Shown here: positions 22,103 to 28,492 of the stretch, in pieces
How positions within the stretch are numbered: the first letter of the stretch is position 1
How the letters are laid out: every line of letters starts with the position of its first letter
Assembly: GCF_000177635.2 (NCBI RefSeq)
Contig: NC_014836.1
Coordinates: forward strand, 2,402,001 to 2,466,000
Direction of reading: 5' to 3'
Source: Desulfurispirillum indicum S5
Lineage (GTDB): Bacteria; Chrysiogenota; Chrysiogenetes; Chrysiogenales; Chrysiogenaceae
Length of the DNA stretch: 64,000 bases
Notes under the pieces: model-generated
Told to the model about the DNA's origin: nothing
Seen by the model: the letters and a program-made list of their open reading frames with translations, nothing else
The model's database searches: none
Program-made: the position numbers and the translations under genes

Positions 22103-24091
22103 ATGAACCTGAAAACGAAAATGTACATTTCCATGCTCTCTATTTTCCTGGTAACCCTGGCCCTGCTTGTGGGCAACGCCTACCTCTCCACCCGCTCCAC
22201 CTTCGGCCACAGCGCCGAGGAGTTCCAGCTGGCCCAGTCGCGTGAACTGGCAGCCATGGTGGATGAATGGTCCCTGAGCCGTAAAAACGGCATCACCATC
22301 ATGGCTAAAGAACTCAGCGCCAACTGGGACGCCTATATGGCAGATCTCGCCCACCACCGCAGCGCGGGAACCATGGCCGCGGCGGAAATCATCGGTGACA
22401 TGGGCCTGACAGCCAATGTGGGTGGCTTCGATGTCGTCTACTTCGGTGCCGAAGCCGACGGAGGCTTCTACCCCTCCCGCCACCTGGATCTGCCCGCCGA
22501 CTTCGACCCCCGCGTCCGCCCCTGGTATGAGCAGGGCAAGCGCTCCAGTGGCGCCTCCCAGACACTGCCCTACCGAACCGCCACCCGCGACGCCGGGCTG
22601 ATTCTCTCCTTTATGCACCCCGTGACAGCCCACGGCCAGTTCCGTGGCGTCCTCAGTTCCAACGTATGGATGGATACCATCGTCCAGAGCGTGCTTTCAC
22701 GCACCATCGGCGAAAGCGGCTACTTCTTCCTGGTACACAAGGACGGAACCATTCTGGCCCACCACCAGGGCGACCTGGTCCTGCAGAAAAAACTCTCCGA
22801 CATCGACCCATCCCTCAGCCGCACCATTGCTGACATGCAGCAAGCCTCACAGGGCATTGCCAGCTTCCGGGAAAATGGCCGTGAAAAACTGCTGGCCTAC
22901 TCCGCCCTGGAAAGCATGGACTGGTTCGTCATGGTGGCCATCGACCGCAGCGAAGTCTACGCACCCGTCATAAGCCTGCTGGGCTCCCAGATCACCATTG
23001 CCGTGATGGCCCTTATCGCCGGCGCGTTGATCATCGTCTTCCTGCTCCGGGCACTTCTGCGCCCCATTGACGCCCTGATCTACCGCCTGCGCGACATCGC
23101 CGAAGGCGATGCCGACCTGACCCAGCAACTGGATGAAAGCCGCCGCGATGAGCTGGGAACCCTGGCCCACCTCTTTAACCTCTTTATTCAGCGCATCAGA
23201 CGCATCATGCTCGACATCGACGACCTCTCCCACCATGTGGCCTCTTCCAGCTCAGAGCTTTCCAGCACCGTCTCCGTCATCTCCGAAGGCATCGACGAGC
23301 AAAGCGCCAAAACCGGAGAGCTGGCCGCCGCCATCGAACAGATGAACCAGACCATCAGCCAGATCGCCGCCAACGCCACCGACACCGCCGAGCGGGCCCA
23401 GGAAATGCAGCGCGGCGCAGGTGAAAGCCAGCAGTCCGTCATGGCCACCGTGGAGAATATGCTGAAGATCGCCGACGGCGCCAAAGCCTCCATGGAAGTC
23501 ATCCAGGAACTTGGCGACTCCTCCCTGCGCATCGGAGAAATCGTCAACGTGATCAACGATATCGCCGACCAGACCAACCTGCTCGCCCTCAACGCCGCCA
23601 TTGAAGCCGCCCGCGCCGGCGACTCCGGCCGCGGATTCGCCGTAGTTGCCGATGAAGTCCGCAAACTGGCCGAACGCACCCAGGCCGCCACCAGGGAAAT
23701 ATCCGAAATGGTCAGCAAGTTTCAGGCACAGTCCAAGGATGCCGTCGACAAAGTCGCCGCCGATGTGGACCGCGTGGAAGTGGGCGCCCAGTCCGCCGAC
23801 CAGGCCGGCGAATCCATCAACCAGATCATGGGCAACGTCACCACCACCACGGACATGATCACCCAGATCGCCTCGGCAGCCGAAGAACAAGCCGCCACCA
23901 CCAATGAAATCGCCCGGAACGTGGAACGCATCAACGCCATCGCCGACAGCAGCGCCCGCGAACTGGTGGAAATCTCCAACTCCTCCACCCAGCTCAGCAA
24001 AGTTGCCGAAGAGCTGCGCAGCACCGTCATGCAGTTCAAACTGCAGGAAACCACCATCGCCCAGATAGCCGCCGCCACCAATTCACGATAA
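22103..24091 (+). CDS. Methyl-accepting chemotaxis protein with periplasmic CACHE-type sensor
   Basis: A 662-residue chemoreceptor. Transmembrane helix 1 is at about residues 8-28. A double-CACHE-like periplasmic domain of about 260 residues follows ([28 protein letters not shown] and [10 protein letters not shown] are typical), then helix 2 at about 293-315 and a HAMP domain ([24 protein letters not shown]). The long cytoplasmic helical hairpin has the invariant tip [22 protein letters not shown] and the region [27 protein letters not shown] 22103 follows GAGGTG. It likely senses a small organic ligand. Its promoter appears disturbed by the insertion at 20596-21902. Confidence 0.95.
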   Translation: MNLKTKMYISMLSIFLVTLALLVGNAYLSTRSTFGHSAEEFQLAQSRELAAMVDEWSLSRKNGITIMAKELSANWDAYMADLAHHRSAGTMAAAEIIGDMGLTANVGGFDVVYFGAEADGGFYPSRHLDLPADFDPRVRPWYEQGKRSSGASQTLPYRTATRDAGLILSFMHPVTAHGQFRGVLSSNVWMDTIVQSVLSRTIGESGYFFLVHKDGTILAHHQGDLVLQKKLSDIDPSLSRTIADMQQASQGIASFRENGREKLLAYSALESMDWFVMVAIDRSEVYAPVISLLGSQITIAVMALIAGALIIVFLLRALLRPIDALIYRLRDIAEGDADLTQQLDESRRDELGTLAHLFNLFIQRIRRIMLDIDDLSHHVASSSSELSSTVSVISEGIDEQSAKTGELAAAIEQMNQTISQIAANATDTAERAQEMQRGAGESQQSVMATVENMLKIADGAKASMEVIQELGDSSLRIGEIVNVINDIADQTNLLALNAAIEAARAGDSGRGFAVVADEVRKLAERTQAATREISEMVSKFQAQSKDAVDKVAADVDRVEVGAQSADQAGESINQIMGNVTTTTDMITQIASAAEEQAATTNEIARNVERINAIADSSARELVEISNSSTQLSKVAEELRSTVMQFKLQETTIAQIAAATNSR

Positions 24092-24102
24092 CCCCTGAAA
24101 TC

Positions 24103-24137
24103 AAAAGCCCGTGACCAACTCAGGTCACGGGCTTTTT
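24103..24137. terminator. Bidirectional terminator between the chemoreceptor and transglutaminase-like genes
   Basis: A perfect 14-bp stem, AAAAGCCCGTGACC with GGTCACGGGCTTTT, encloses a 6-base loop. It has U-runs on both strands and serves two convergent genes. Confidence 0.85.
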
Positions 24138-24701
24138 CACATCTGGCAAATGAGCCCACAACTCATCAGCCGTCCTGAAAGACCGGAGGGCCTCCACCAC
24201 CACTGGCAACGGCTCAGGCAGGATATCCGGAAAATCCACCTCCCCCGGCAGCCGAATCGCATAGGCCAGCTGCTCCACCGGGGGCGTAAACTGCGCATTG
24301 ACACCCTCCCGGTTGCCCCGTGCGTCCACGCGATACCAGCCAACATCGGGCAGGAAAACCGCATTCAGCCCGTGCAGGCAAAAAGGCGCTCCGTTGTCAT
24401 CGCGACTCAAGCGCTGATAGCACAAACCCGCCGCAATTCCATTAGCCCGCAACAGCGCCGCCAGCAGATGGCTCTTGGCATAGCAATAGCCACTGCCGAC
24501 ACGCAGCACCTCCGAAGCCGTGCAGGTCACCTCCTGCAGCTGAAAATCCCGCGAATGCCTGATCTCATCCCGAACCCACTGGAAACACCGCTTCGCCACA
24601 GCATGAACCGAATCCGCACCAGCAGCAAGCCCACGAGCGCGGGCGAAAACATCGGGATGATCCCAGTCGATGATATGGGTGGCGGCGAGGTAGTCTTGCA
24701 T
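24120..24701 (-). CDS. Transglutaminase-like cysteine protease-fold protein
   Basis: A 193-residue protein of the transglutaminase-like superfamily with a visible Cys-His-Asp triad: Cys in GSGYCYAKSHLLAALLRANGI (about residue 81), His in CLHGLNAVF and Asp in WYRVDARGN. Members can be peptidases or transglutaminases; the substrate is unknown. ATG 24701 follows AAGGAG by six bases; the 19-codon longer frame runs into repeat C2 and is rejected. No signal peptide is seen, so it is probably cytoplasmic. It stands alone, with a shared terminator at its 3' end and the cassette array upstream. Confidence 0.85.
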   Translation of the reverse strand: MQDYLAATHIIDWDHPDVFARARGLAAGADSVHAVAKRCFQWVRDEIRHSRDFQLQEVTCTASEVLRVGSGYCYAKSHLLAALLRANGIAAGLCYQRLSRDDNGAPFCLHGLNAVFLPDVGWYRVDARGNREGVNAQFTPPVEQLAYAIRLPGEVDFPDILPEPLPVVVEALRSFRTADELWAHLPDVKKPVT

Positions 24702-24712
24702 GGGAACTCCTT

Positions 24713-24750
24713 CAGGCTGCTGAAAAACCCCCATCTGCGACGTTGCCCGC
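24713..24750 (-). repeat. Dispersed repeat copy C2
   Basis: The reverse complement matches 748-785 at 35 of 38 positions, including the GGGTTTTTCAGCAGCCTG end. Here it lies immediately upstream of the transglutaminase-like gene and next to the degenerate end of the cassette array. Confidence 0.75.
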
Positions 24751-24815
24751 AATCGCACGTAATTAAGGGGGTGGATACCCTTTAATTACTTTCCGCATCA
24801 GTGAGTGCTCTTGAT

Positions 24816-24890
24816 GGCTAAGAGACGACGCGGCGTTAGCCGCGTTCAGTGGAGCGTGAAGCTCGGGACGGGCCTGAGCAAATGTTATAC
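24816..24890 (-). other. Degenerate attC-like site C
   Basis: On the minus strand the site begins GTATAAC (containing the stop of the membrane-protein cassette gene). It has an inner GAGC/GCTC hairpin with flanking CTCAG/CTGAA arms and ends near CTTAGCC. The end boxes do not pair well, and a separate perfect hairpin CGCGGC-GTTA-GCCGCG lies at 24829-24844, so it is a decayed or rearranged site. Confidence 0.4.
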
Positions 24891-25190
24891 GGTTGCACCC
24901 TCAAGTTGCCTCCACATCTCAAGGCACCAGAATCCTATAGTTAATGCCGAGAGGTGCCAAAAGGGAGTAATGTTCGGAAATAGGGGCATATCGAATGCCT
25001 GCCCAATGATTGCCATACCAAAACAAAGACAGATGATGCCAATCCATCCATAAATCTGATTGCCAAAGTAGTTGACATTCAATGCAATAACTACCCACCA
25101 CATAGAGAGTAAAGCAAACGTCACCGCGCATATTGAAATCACCATGGCTAATAGTTCACGCATTGCAATGGGAAGCCACTCAACTCCCAT
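24885..25190 (-). CDS. Cassette gene 1: small membrane protein of unknown function
   Basis: From ATG 25190 this encodes 101 residues with three hydrophobic segments (ELLAMVISICAVTFALLSMWWVVIAL, IYGWIGIICLCFGMAIIGQAF and HLSALTIGFWCLEMW). A TTG start at 25256 would add 22 polar residues; there is no good ribosome site for either, as is common for integron cassettes. The stop TAA lies inside the first box of attC-like site C, and the 5' end is close to the GTTAGGT box of attC site B, giving typical cassette geometry. The family is unknown, as for most cassette genes. Confidence 0.6.
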   Translation of the reverse strand: MGVEWLPIAMRELLAMVISICAVTFALLSMWWVVIALNVNYFGNQIYGWIGIICLCFGMAIIGQAFDMPLFPNITPFWHLSALTIGFWCLEMWRQLEGATV

Positions 25191-25271
25191 AAGGGGTTCT
25201 ATGTGTCGTGTACCATAGAGTCTCCGCTCATTCGAACTCCGTGTATGTTGGTACAAGCGTCATCCTTGGCC

Positions 25272-25329
25272 ACCTAACGCCCATATTCACGTGCCAGCGT
25301 AGCTGGTCACGTGCAATTGATGGTTAGCT
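25272..25329 (-). other. attC recombination site B
   Basis: On the minus strand the 58-bp site runs from AGCTAAC (25329-25323, containing the toxin stop codon) to GTTAGGT (25278-25272, a perfect GTTRRRY box). The interior is a near-perfect palindrome, CACGTGACCAGC with GCTGGCACGTG around a TAC loop, in which one A on one arm is unpaired. An extrahelical base of this kind is the strand-choice signature of attC sites. Confidence 0.85.
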
Positions 25330-25635
25330 GTTCAACTCCTCGTCCAGAAGAAATTTACGTAACAACATTTCTTCTCTCATGACGTGAACAATGAAAACCA
25401 CACCCTTGTCTTGACGGTAAAATATTCGACATGGCCTGACAGAAATTTCACGATATATCGAGCCTGGAATCTCGGGGGGGACATGTCCCGAATCCGGAAA
25501 CTGCCCAAGCCGATCCACGGTTGAAAATATTTTCTTAACAAGCCCTGCGGCAGCTTCCGGCTTATCCAACGCGATGTAATCTGCGATTTCTTCCAGTTGA
25601 TCCAGTGCGGGATCCGTCCATACTATTTCAGCCAC
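25324..25635 (-). CDS. Cassette gene 2b: ParE/RelE-family toxin
   Basis: A 103-residue type II toxin of the ParE/RelE superfamily, with the N-terminal IVWTDPALDQLEEIADYIALDKPEAA helical hairpin, a PDSG..PPE segment and the strand pair YREISVRPCRIFYRQ and VVFIVHVMREE typical of ParE-type members. Whether it hits gyrase or mRNA cannot be told from sequence. ATG 25635 overlaps the antitoxin 3' end by 13 bases. The TAA sits inside attC site B. It is paired with the upstream antitoxin, and both travel as one cassette. Confidence 0.85.
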   Translation of the reverse strand: MAEIVWTDPALDQLEEIADYIALDKPEAAAGLVKKIFSTVDRLGQFPDSGHVPPEIPGSIYREISVRPCRIFYRQDKGVVFIVHVMREEMLLRKFLLDEELNS

Positions 25636-25880
25636 TTTTGCATCCGCTCTTTGGCCTTTTCATGGGAGGTCGTTCTGCCCTCCAGAATGGCCCTTTCTCC
25701 CTTGGACAATCCTTCCAGCAGCGCCAGCCTGCGCTGCATGAATTCGTAATCCTGAACATCGACCAGGTAAGCGGATGGCTGGCCGTGTTCTGTGATCAGG
25801 ACCGCTTCCTTGCTCTCATGCAGATCAGCAAGAATTTTTGTCGCTTGACGCTTTAGATTGGTTACAAGCTCAACTTTCAT
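25623..25880 (-). CDS. Cassette gene 2a: Phd/YefM-family antitoxin
   Basis: An 85-residue antitoxin: an N-terminal DNA-binding Phd/YefM fold (VTNLKRQATKILADLHESKEAVLITEHGQPSAYLVDVQDYE) and a charged C-terminal tail that would wrap the toxin. ATG 25880 follows AAGGAGG by six bases, a strong ribosome site. A near-perfect 24-bp palindrome overlaps the likely -10 region just upstream (25895-25918), fitting autoregulation. Having its own promoter is typical of toxin-antitoxin cassettes, unlike most cassettes. Confidence 0.88.
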   Translation of the reverse strand: MKVELVTNLKRQATKILADLHESKEAVLITEHGQPSAYLVDVQDYEFMQRRLALLEGLSKGERAILEGRTTSHEKAKERMQKWLK

Positions 25881-25894
25881 GGGCTACCTCCTTC

Positions 25895-25918
25895 AAAGTG
25901 CCACTATAGTATCACTTT
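25895..25918 (-). promoter_or_regulatory. Operator palindrome of the toxin-antitoxin cassette
   Basis: A 24-bp palindrome matches itself at 20 of 24 positions: AAAGTG, two bases, ACTATAGT, two bases, CACTTT. It contains a TACTAT -10-like hexamer on the minus strand and ends 15 bases before the antitoxin start, so bound antitoxin would block the promoter. Confidence 0.65.
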
Positions 25919-25964
25919 TGTCGGTTTATGACTACTCTTGCAAGACACGGAGGTCAATCTTGAC

Positions 25965-26031
25965 AGCTAACGTTTGAGTTCAGGGGCGCGCTGCCGATAG
26001 GCGGAGCGTCCCCTGCAACGAAGGGTTAGGC
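25965..26031 (-). other. attC recombination site A
   Basis: On the minus strand the 67-bp site starts GCCTAAC (26031-26025, a perfect RYYYAAC box containing the stop of the acetyltransferase gene) and ends GTTAGCT (25971-25965). The interior arms CAGGGGACGC and GCGCCCCTG pair with one unpaired A. Translated in another frame it gives the PNPSLQGTLRLSAARP stretch often produced by attC sequences. Confidence 0.9.
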
Positions 26032-26637
26032 ATGGCCGACAATTGCTTTGAGAACCTTGCGTTCATATCGAGGAACATGGCCACCCGCTGGCAGCTCAAG
26101 TGTCCATATGCCCCTTGGCCTATCTTCATTGACAGGACGAAAGCCAAACCCTTTGCAGAGACGAAGGCCGTCGGGCGTAATTGGATTCGTGAGCAAGGTA
26201 ATGGCGCGCTTCTCATTGATGCGCTTAATATGTTCCAAGGCACTAAGCAGTGTAGCTGCTCTATCCTTTTGTGATCTGCTGGTAGTGCCAACGGAACCGA
26301 TGTAGTAACTCTTAGGCGTCGTCCGGGGAGACAATATGTCTTTCGCTGACAGTCCCCACCCTTCGATTACACCTCTTACGAGCCTCTTATGCGCATGGGA
26401 AGTTAGCGGTTCGAAATCAAAGAAGCCGGCGACACGACTATTGCTCTGCTCATTGTATGACTTTACGCACATCACCTTATGGCATATTGATGGATTCTTC
26501 ACCATCCACTTTGTGAATTCTTCTTGAGGGATAAGATCATTCCCGAATATTTTTTCGTAGTGTTCAAAGAGTGAGTTTAGGTCGCCAATTGCCGCACGCT
26601 CAGTAACGTAGGACACTTCGCCCCGCATGTAAAACAC
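26026..26637 (-). CDS. Cassette gene 3: GNAT-like acetyltransferase, 5' end cut off by an IS5-family element
   Basis: The remaining 203 codons (from GTG 26637, or ATG 26628) encode a protein whose second half looks like a GNAT fold: YYIGSVGTTSRSQKDRAATLLSALEHI and ITLLTNPITPDGLRLCKGFGFRPV. The stop lies inside attC site A. The IS5-family element starts 11 bases upstream. Removing the element and one TTA duplication joins this frame without a shift to 21 upstream codons beginning at ATG 27628, giving a 224-residue original. No ribosome site precedes the shortened frame, so it may not be expressed. The substrate is unknown. Confidence 0.65.
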   Translation of the reverse strand: MFYMRGEVSYVTERAAIGDLNSLFEHYEKIFGNDLIPQEEFTKWMVKNPSICHKVMCVKSYNEQSNSRVAGFFDFEPLTSHAHKRLVRGVIEGWGLSAKDILSPRTTPKSYYIGSVGTTSRSQKDRAATLLSALEHIKRINEKRAITLLTNPITPDGLRLCKGFGFRPVNEDRPRGIWTLELPAGGHVPRYERKVLKAIVGHA

Positions 26638-26652
26638 GACCTGACTTAGAAC

Positions 26653-27057
26653 TTATCCATAAATTACGCCGATTTTCCTGTATGTGATTATGGCTGCCGC
26701 AAGACACGTCAACCCGTAGTGAGTGACCTCAAGCTTCTCAAAGCGCACATGAATCTTCCTGAAACGGTTGAACCAGGAAATAGATGCTTCCACTATCCAG
26801 CGCCTCGCCTTCTTTGATGGGTCACGCTTCTTGTCCTCGATCTCTTCTTTTCGCTGCTTTACATGGGGTATGTATCCGCGCTGAAGAATGCTGCTGAGCG
26901 CCTGCTTTCCCTTGTAGCCACAATCTGCGCAAAGATGCTGCTCCTGCTCTGCAGGCTTCTCGAAGACTACGCCATCAAGAACAGCTTCAAGCTGGCTCAC
27001 ATCATGCCGGTTCGCTCCGGTTACGACGATGGACAACGGGACGCCACGACCGTCCAC
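26653..27057 (-). CDS. IS5-family transposase, second reading frame (orfB)
   Basis: The C-terminal part of a DDE transposase. It has the VDGRGVPLSIVVTGANRHDVSQL strand, the second Asp in LCADCGYKGKQ and the catalytic Glu region EASISWFNRFRKIHVRFEK. The frame overlaps orfA by 56 bases. The frames meet at a run of seven A (minus strand, plus 27080-27086), where loss or slippage of one A would join GKNPTDRGEKNGSKRH.VLVDG into one protein. It may be made by slippage, or the copy may carry an inactivating indel. Confidence 0.8.
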   Translation of the reverse strand: MDGRGVPLSIVVTGANRHDVSQLEAVLDGVVFEKPAEQEQHLCADCGYKGKQALSSILQRGYIPHVKQRKEEIEDKKRDPSKKARRWIVEASISWFNRFRKIHVRFEKLEVTHYGLTCLAAAIITYRKIGVIYG

Positions 27058-27490
27058 CAGGACATGACGCTTGCTCCCGTTTTTTTCCCCGATCCGTCGG
27101 GTTCTTCCCTACGGTTTCAAGAGCCATTGGTGCTTTGTACATTCCGCCATCTATGCTTTGCCACTCCCAGGCAATTCCCTCCATCTCGTCGTACTCAGCC
27201 AGCCCTTGACGCCAAATAGCTTCGAATACACCGGCCTTACTCCACTCAATGAAGTACTTGTGCACGGCACTGGCGCAACCAAACTGCTCCTTGGGTATCG
27301 CTTTCCACTGACAACCGGTGCGCAGAACATAGACAATGCCGGAAAACGCCTTCCTGGGGTTAAGTCGCTTGCGCCCACCACCAGGCTTGCGCTTGTAGAC
27401 CTTGTCAAGATCTCTTTGCTGGATTGGCAGCAAAGGCTCAACTCTTTGCCAGAAAGCATCTGAGACTTCCCATGATTGCACTTTAGACAT
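27002..27490 (-). CDS. IS5-family transposase, first reading frame (orfA)
   Basis: A 162-codon frame carrying the N-terminal helical domain (WEVSDAFWQRVEPLLP, GGGRKRLNPRKAFSGIVYVLRTGCQWKAIP) and the first catalytic Asp (WQSIDGGMYKAPM). After the A7 run the frame becomes nonsense (KREQASCPGGRSW) and ends. Alone it lacks the rest of the DDE core, so activity depends on frameshifting into orfB. Confidence 0.8.
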   Translation of the reverse strand: MSKVQSWEVSDAFWQRVEPLLPIQQRDLDKVYKRKPGGGRKRLNPRKAFSGIVYVLRTGCQWKAIPKEQFGCASAVHKYFIEWSKAGVFEAIWRQGLAEYDEMEGIAWEWQSIDGGMYKAPMALETVGKNPTDRGKKREQASCPGGRSWRPVVHRRNRSEPA

Positions 27491-27573
27491 AAATCACCGC
27501 CATGAATGATCTCTCACTGAATCATTCTATAGCAAACTATCATGATGGTCAATGATTATTTATGGACAAGCTC

Positions 27574-27628
27574 TTAGTATCTCATTTTCTAAATTGCTCA
27601 TTATCTCTCCGTCTGGTTGATTTCCCAT
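27574..27628 (-). pseudogene. Separated 5' fragment of cassette gene 3
   Basis: From ATG 27628 the minus strand reads 18 codons (MGNQPDGEIMSNLENEIL) up to the right end of the IS5-family element. With the insertion removed these codons run in frame into the gene at 26637. I see no Shine-Dalgarno and no convincing attC or attI box before this ATG. Confidence 0.6.
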
Positions 27629-28036
27629 AACTACAATTAGGCGTCAAAAGTGATGCTATGCAACTCTTGACTTTTTATCAGTATTGACTGATAAAAATGT
27701 ACCTATTAGTTTTGGATGTGTCAACGAGTTTGTTTCTCGAAGTTACCATATCGCTAAGATTTTCGCTCAATATTCGGGGGCATAAATGCGAGAGGAAAAA
27801 CCACGCCTGTTGGATCTGGTTGTAGGCGGCTGAGGGTCAAGCACTCTGCGTATCGGATTGCACAGCCGTATATTGAATGGATAAGGCGGTTTGTGCCGCT
27901 GCTTTTTTAGCGTGTCGTTTTCGGTGAGCGCAGCAAGTGGGCGGGAAGTATTGTCTCACTTGGTGTGAACAGTTAGTTTCTTCCAGTTTTATCCGTGTTC
28001 ATTAGTGACTATTCGTGGTTACAATCTTCCCTATTA
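27629..28036. other. A+T-rich non-coding stretch beside the cassette array
   Basis: No protein-like frame is seen. There is a perfect 10-bp inverted repeat with a 6-base loop, TTTTTATCAG-TATTGA-CTGATAAAAA, near 27671-27696. A weak TTGCAT-N17-CTAATT on the minus strand could be a cassette promoter. A small GC hairpin followed by T6 near 27883-27909 could be a terminator. If an attI or a lost integrase was ever adjacent to the array, nothing recognisable remains here. Confidence 0.4.
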
Positions 28037-28213
28037 TCACTCATCCCTGCGCAGCCTGCGTTGCTGGAGTAGGTGTCGCACGCTGAACACCAGTACCAGA
28101 ACCAGGATGCTTGTGGTAATAATGGGGCTGACCAGAAGCCCAAGGCTGATGGCTGCCATGGTGATAAGGGTTTTGCCAAAACTCCAGCGGGTGCCAACGT
28201 AGCGGCGTGCCAT
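28037..28213 (-). CDS. Predicted 58-aa membrane protein, unknown function
   Basis: ATG 28213 follows GAAAGGAACGAA and opens a 58-codon frame: a basic N-terminus (MARRYVGTRWSFGK), about 30 hydrophobic residues (TLITMAAISLGLLVSPIITT and then SILVLVLVFSV) and a basic tail (RHLLQQRRLRRDE). The ribosome site, the positive-inside pattern and the absence of competing genes favour a real small protein with one or two spans. It lies beside repeat copy B2. No family is recognised. Confidence 0.55.
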   Translation of the reverse strand: MARRYVGTRWSFGKTLITMAAISLGLLVSPIITTSILVLVLVFSVRHLLQQRRLRRDE

Positions 28214-28254
28214 TTCGTTCCTTTCAGGGTTTTTGAATGCAGGAAAGGCTCTTT

Positions 28255-28451
28255 CCTCTCGCCAAGCCGCAGAGAACGCGGAGAAGATGGGTGGCTAAAT
28301 CAATCTCCTTGTGTTTTCTCGGCGCTCCCCGCGTCCCCAGTGAGCGCAGCGAACGGGCGAGAGACCTGTTCTTCTGAATTTGTGTTCATTCGCGTTTATT
28401 CGCGGTCAAACTCCCCTCTTTTCTTTGCGACTTTGAGGGCTTTGTGTGAGA
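28255..28451 (-). repeat. About 200-bp dispersed intergenic repeat, copy B2
   Basis: Its reverse complement carries the same ordered segments as 461-660 (TCTCACACAAAG, GCAAAGAAA, CCGCGAATAAACGCGAATGAA, CGCCCGTTCGCTGCGCTCAC, CCATCTTCTCCGCGTTCTC). It occupies most of the gap between a small membrane-protein gene and gluQRS and may contain the upstream control region of gluQRS. Confidence 0.75.
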
Positions 28452-28492
28452 CCTTGCTTTCTGTTGGTGTTCCAATTCCGTATATTCTGAGA

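Larger units (their letters stand above)
26649..27573 (-). mobile_element. IS5-family insertion sequence, 925 bp
   Basis: The ends are inverted repeats GAACTTATCCATAAATTA (26649) and, on the other strand from 27573, GAGCTTGTCCATAAATAA. TTA direct repeats flank it. It encodes the transposase in two overlapping frames. The element disrupts the third integron cassette. Confidence 0.9.
26646..27576 (-). repeat. TTA target-site duplication flanking the IS5-family element
   Basis: TTA occurs at 26646-26648 and at 27574-27576, immediately outside the terminal inverted repeats, as expected for TNA-targeting IS5-family members. Confidence 0.7.
24816..27628 (-). mobile_element. Integrase-less integron cassette array (CALIN-like), three cassettes in minus orientation
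   Basis: Three short minus-strand genes are each followed by a structured site whose first conserved box holds the stop codon of the gene before it. The sites are 24816-24890 (degenerate), 25272-25329 and 25965-26031. The last two fit attC: RYYYAAC at one end, GTTAG.. at the other, and an imperfect inner palindrome with one unpaired base on one arm. No integrase gene or attI site is seen in the window. The segment is more A+T rich than its neighbours. An IS5-family element has entered the third cassette. A low-confidence reading is a CALIN remnant of a chromosomal integron located elsewhere. Confidence 0.8.

Noticed and set aside
25980-26291. 103-codon open frame overlapping the acetyltransferase gene
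   Set aside because: It is another frame through attC site A. Its PNPSLQGTLRLSAARP end is the standard false translation of an attC site, which actually supports the attC call.
27629-28036. Lost integron integrase or attI beside the cassette array
   Set aside because: No recombinase motif (conserved R...H..R...Y) or attI-like box was seen; also no attC before the first cassette codon. I record the array as integrase-less within this window.
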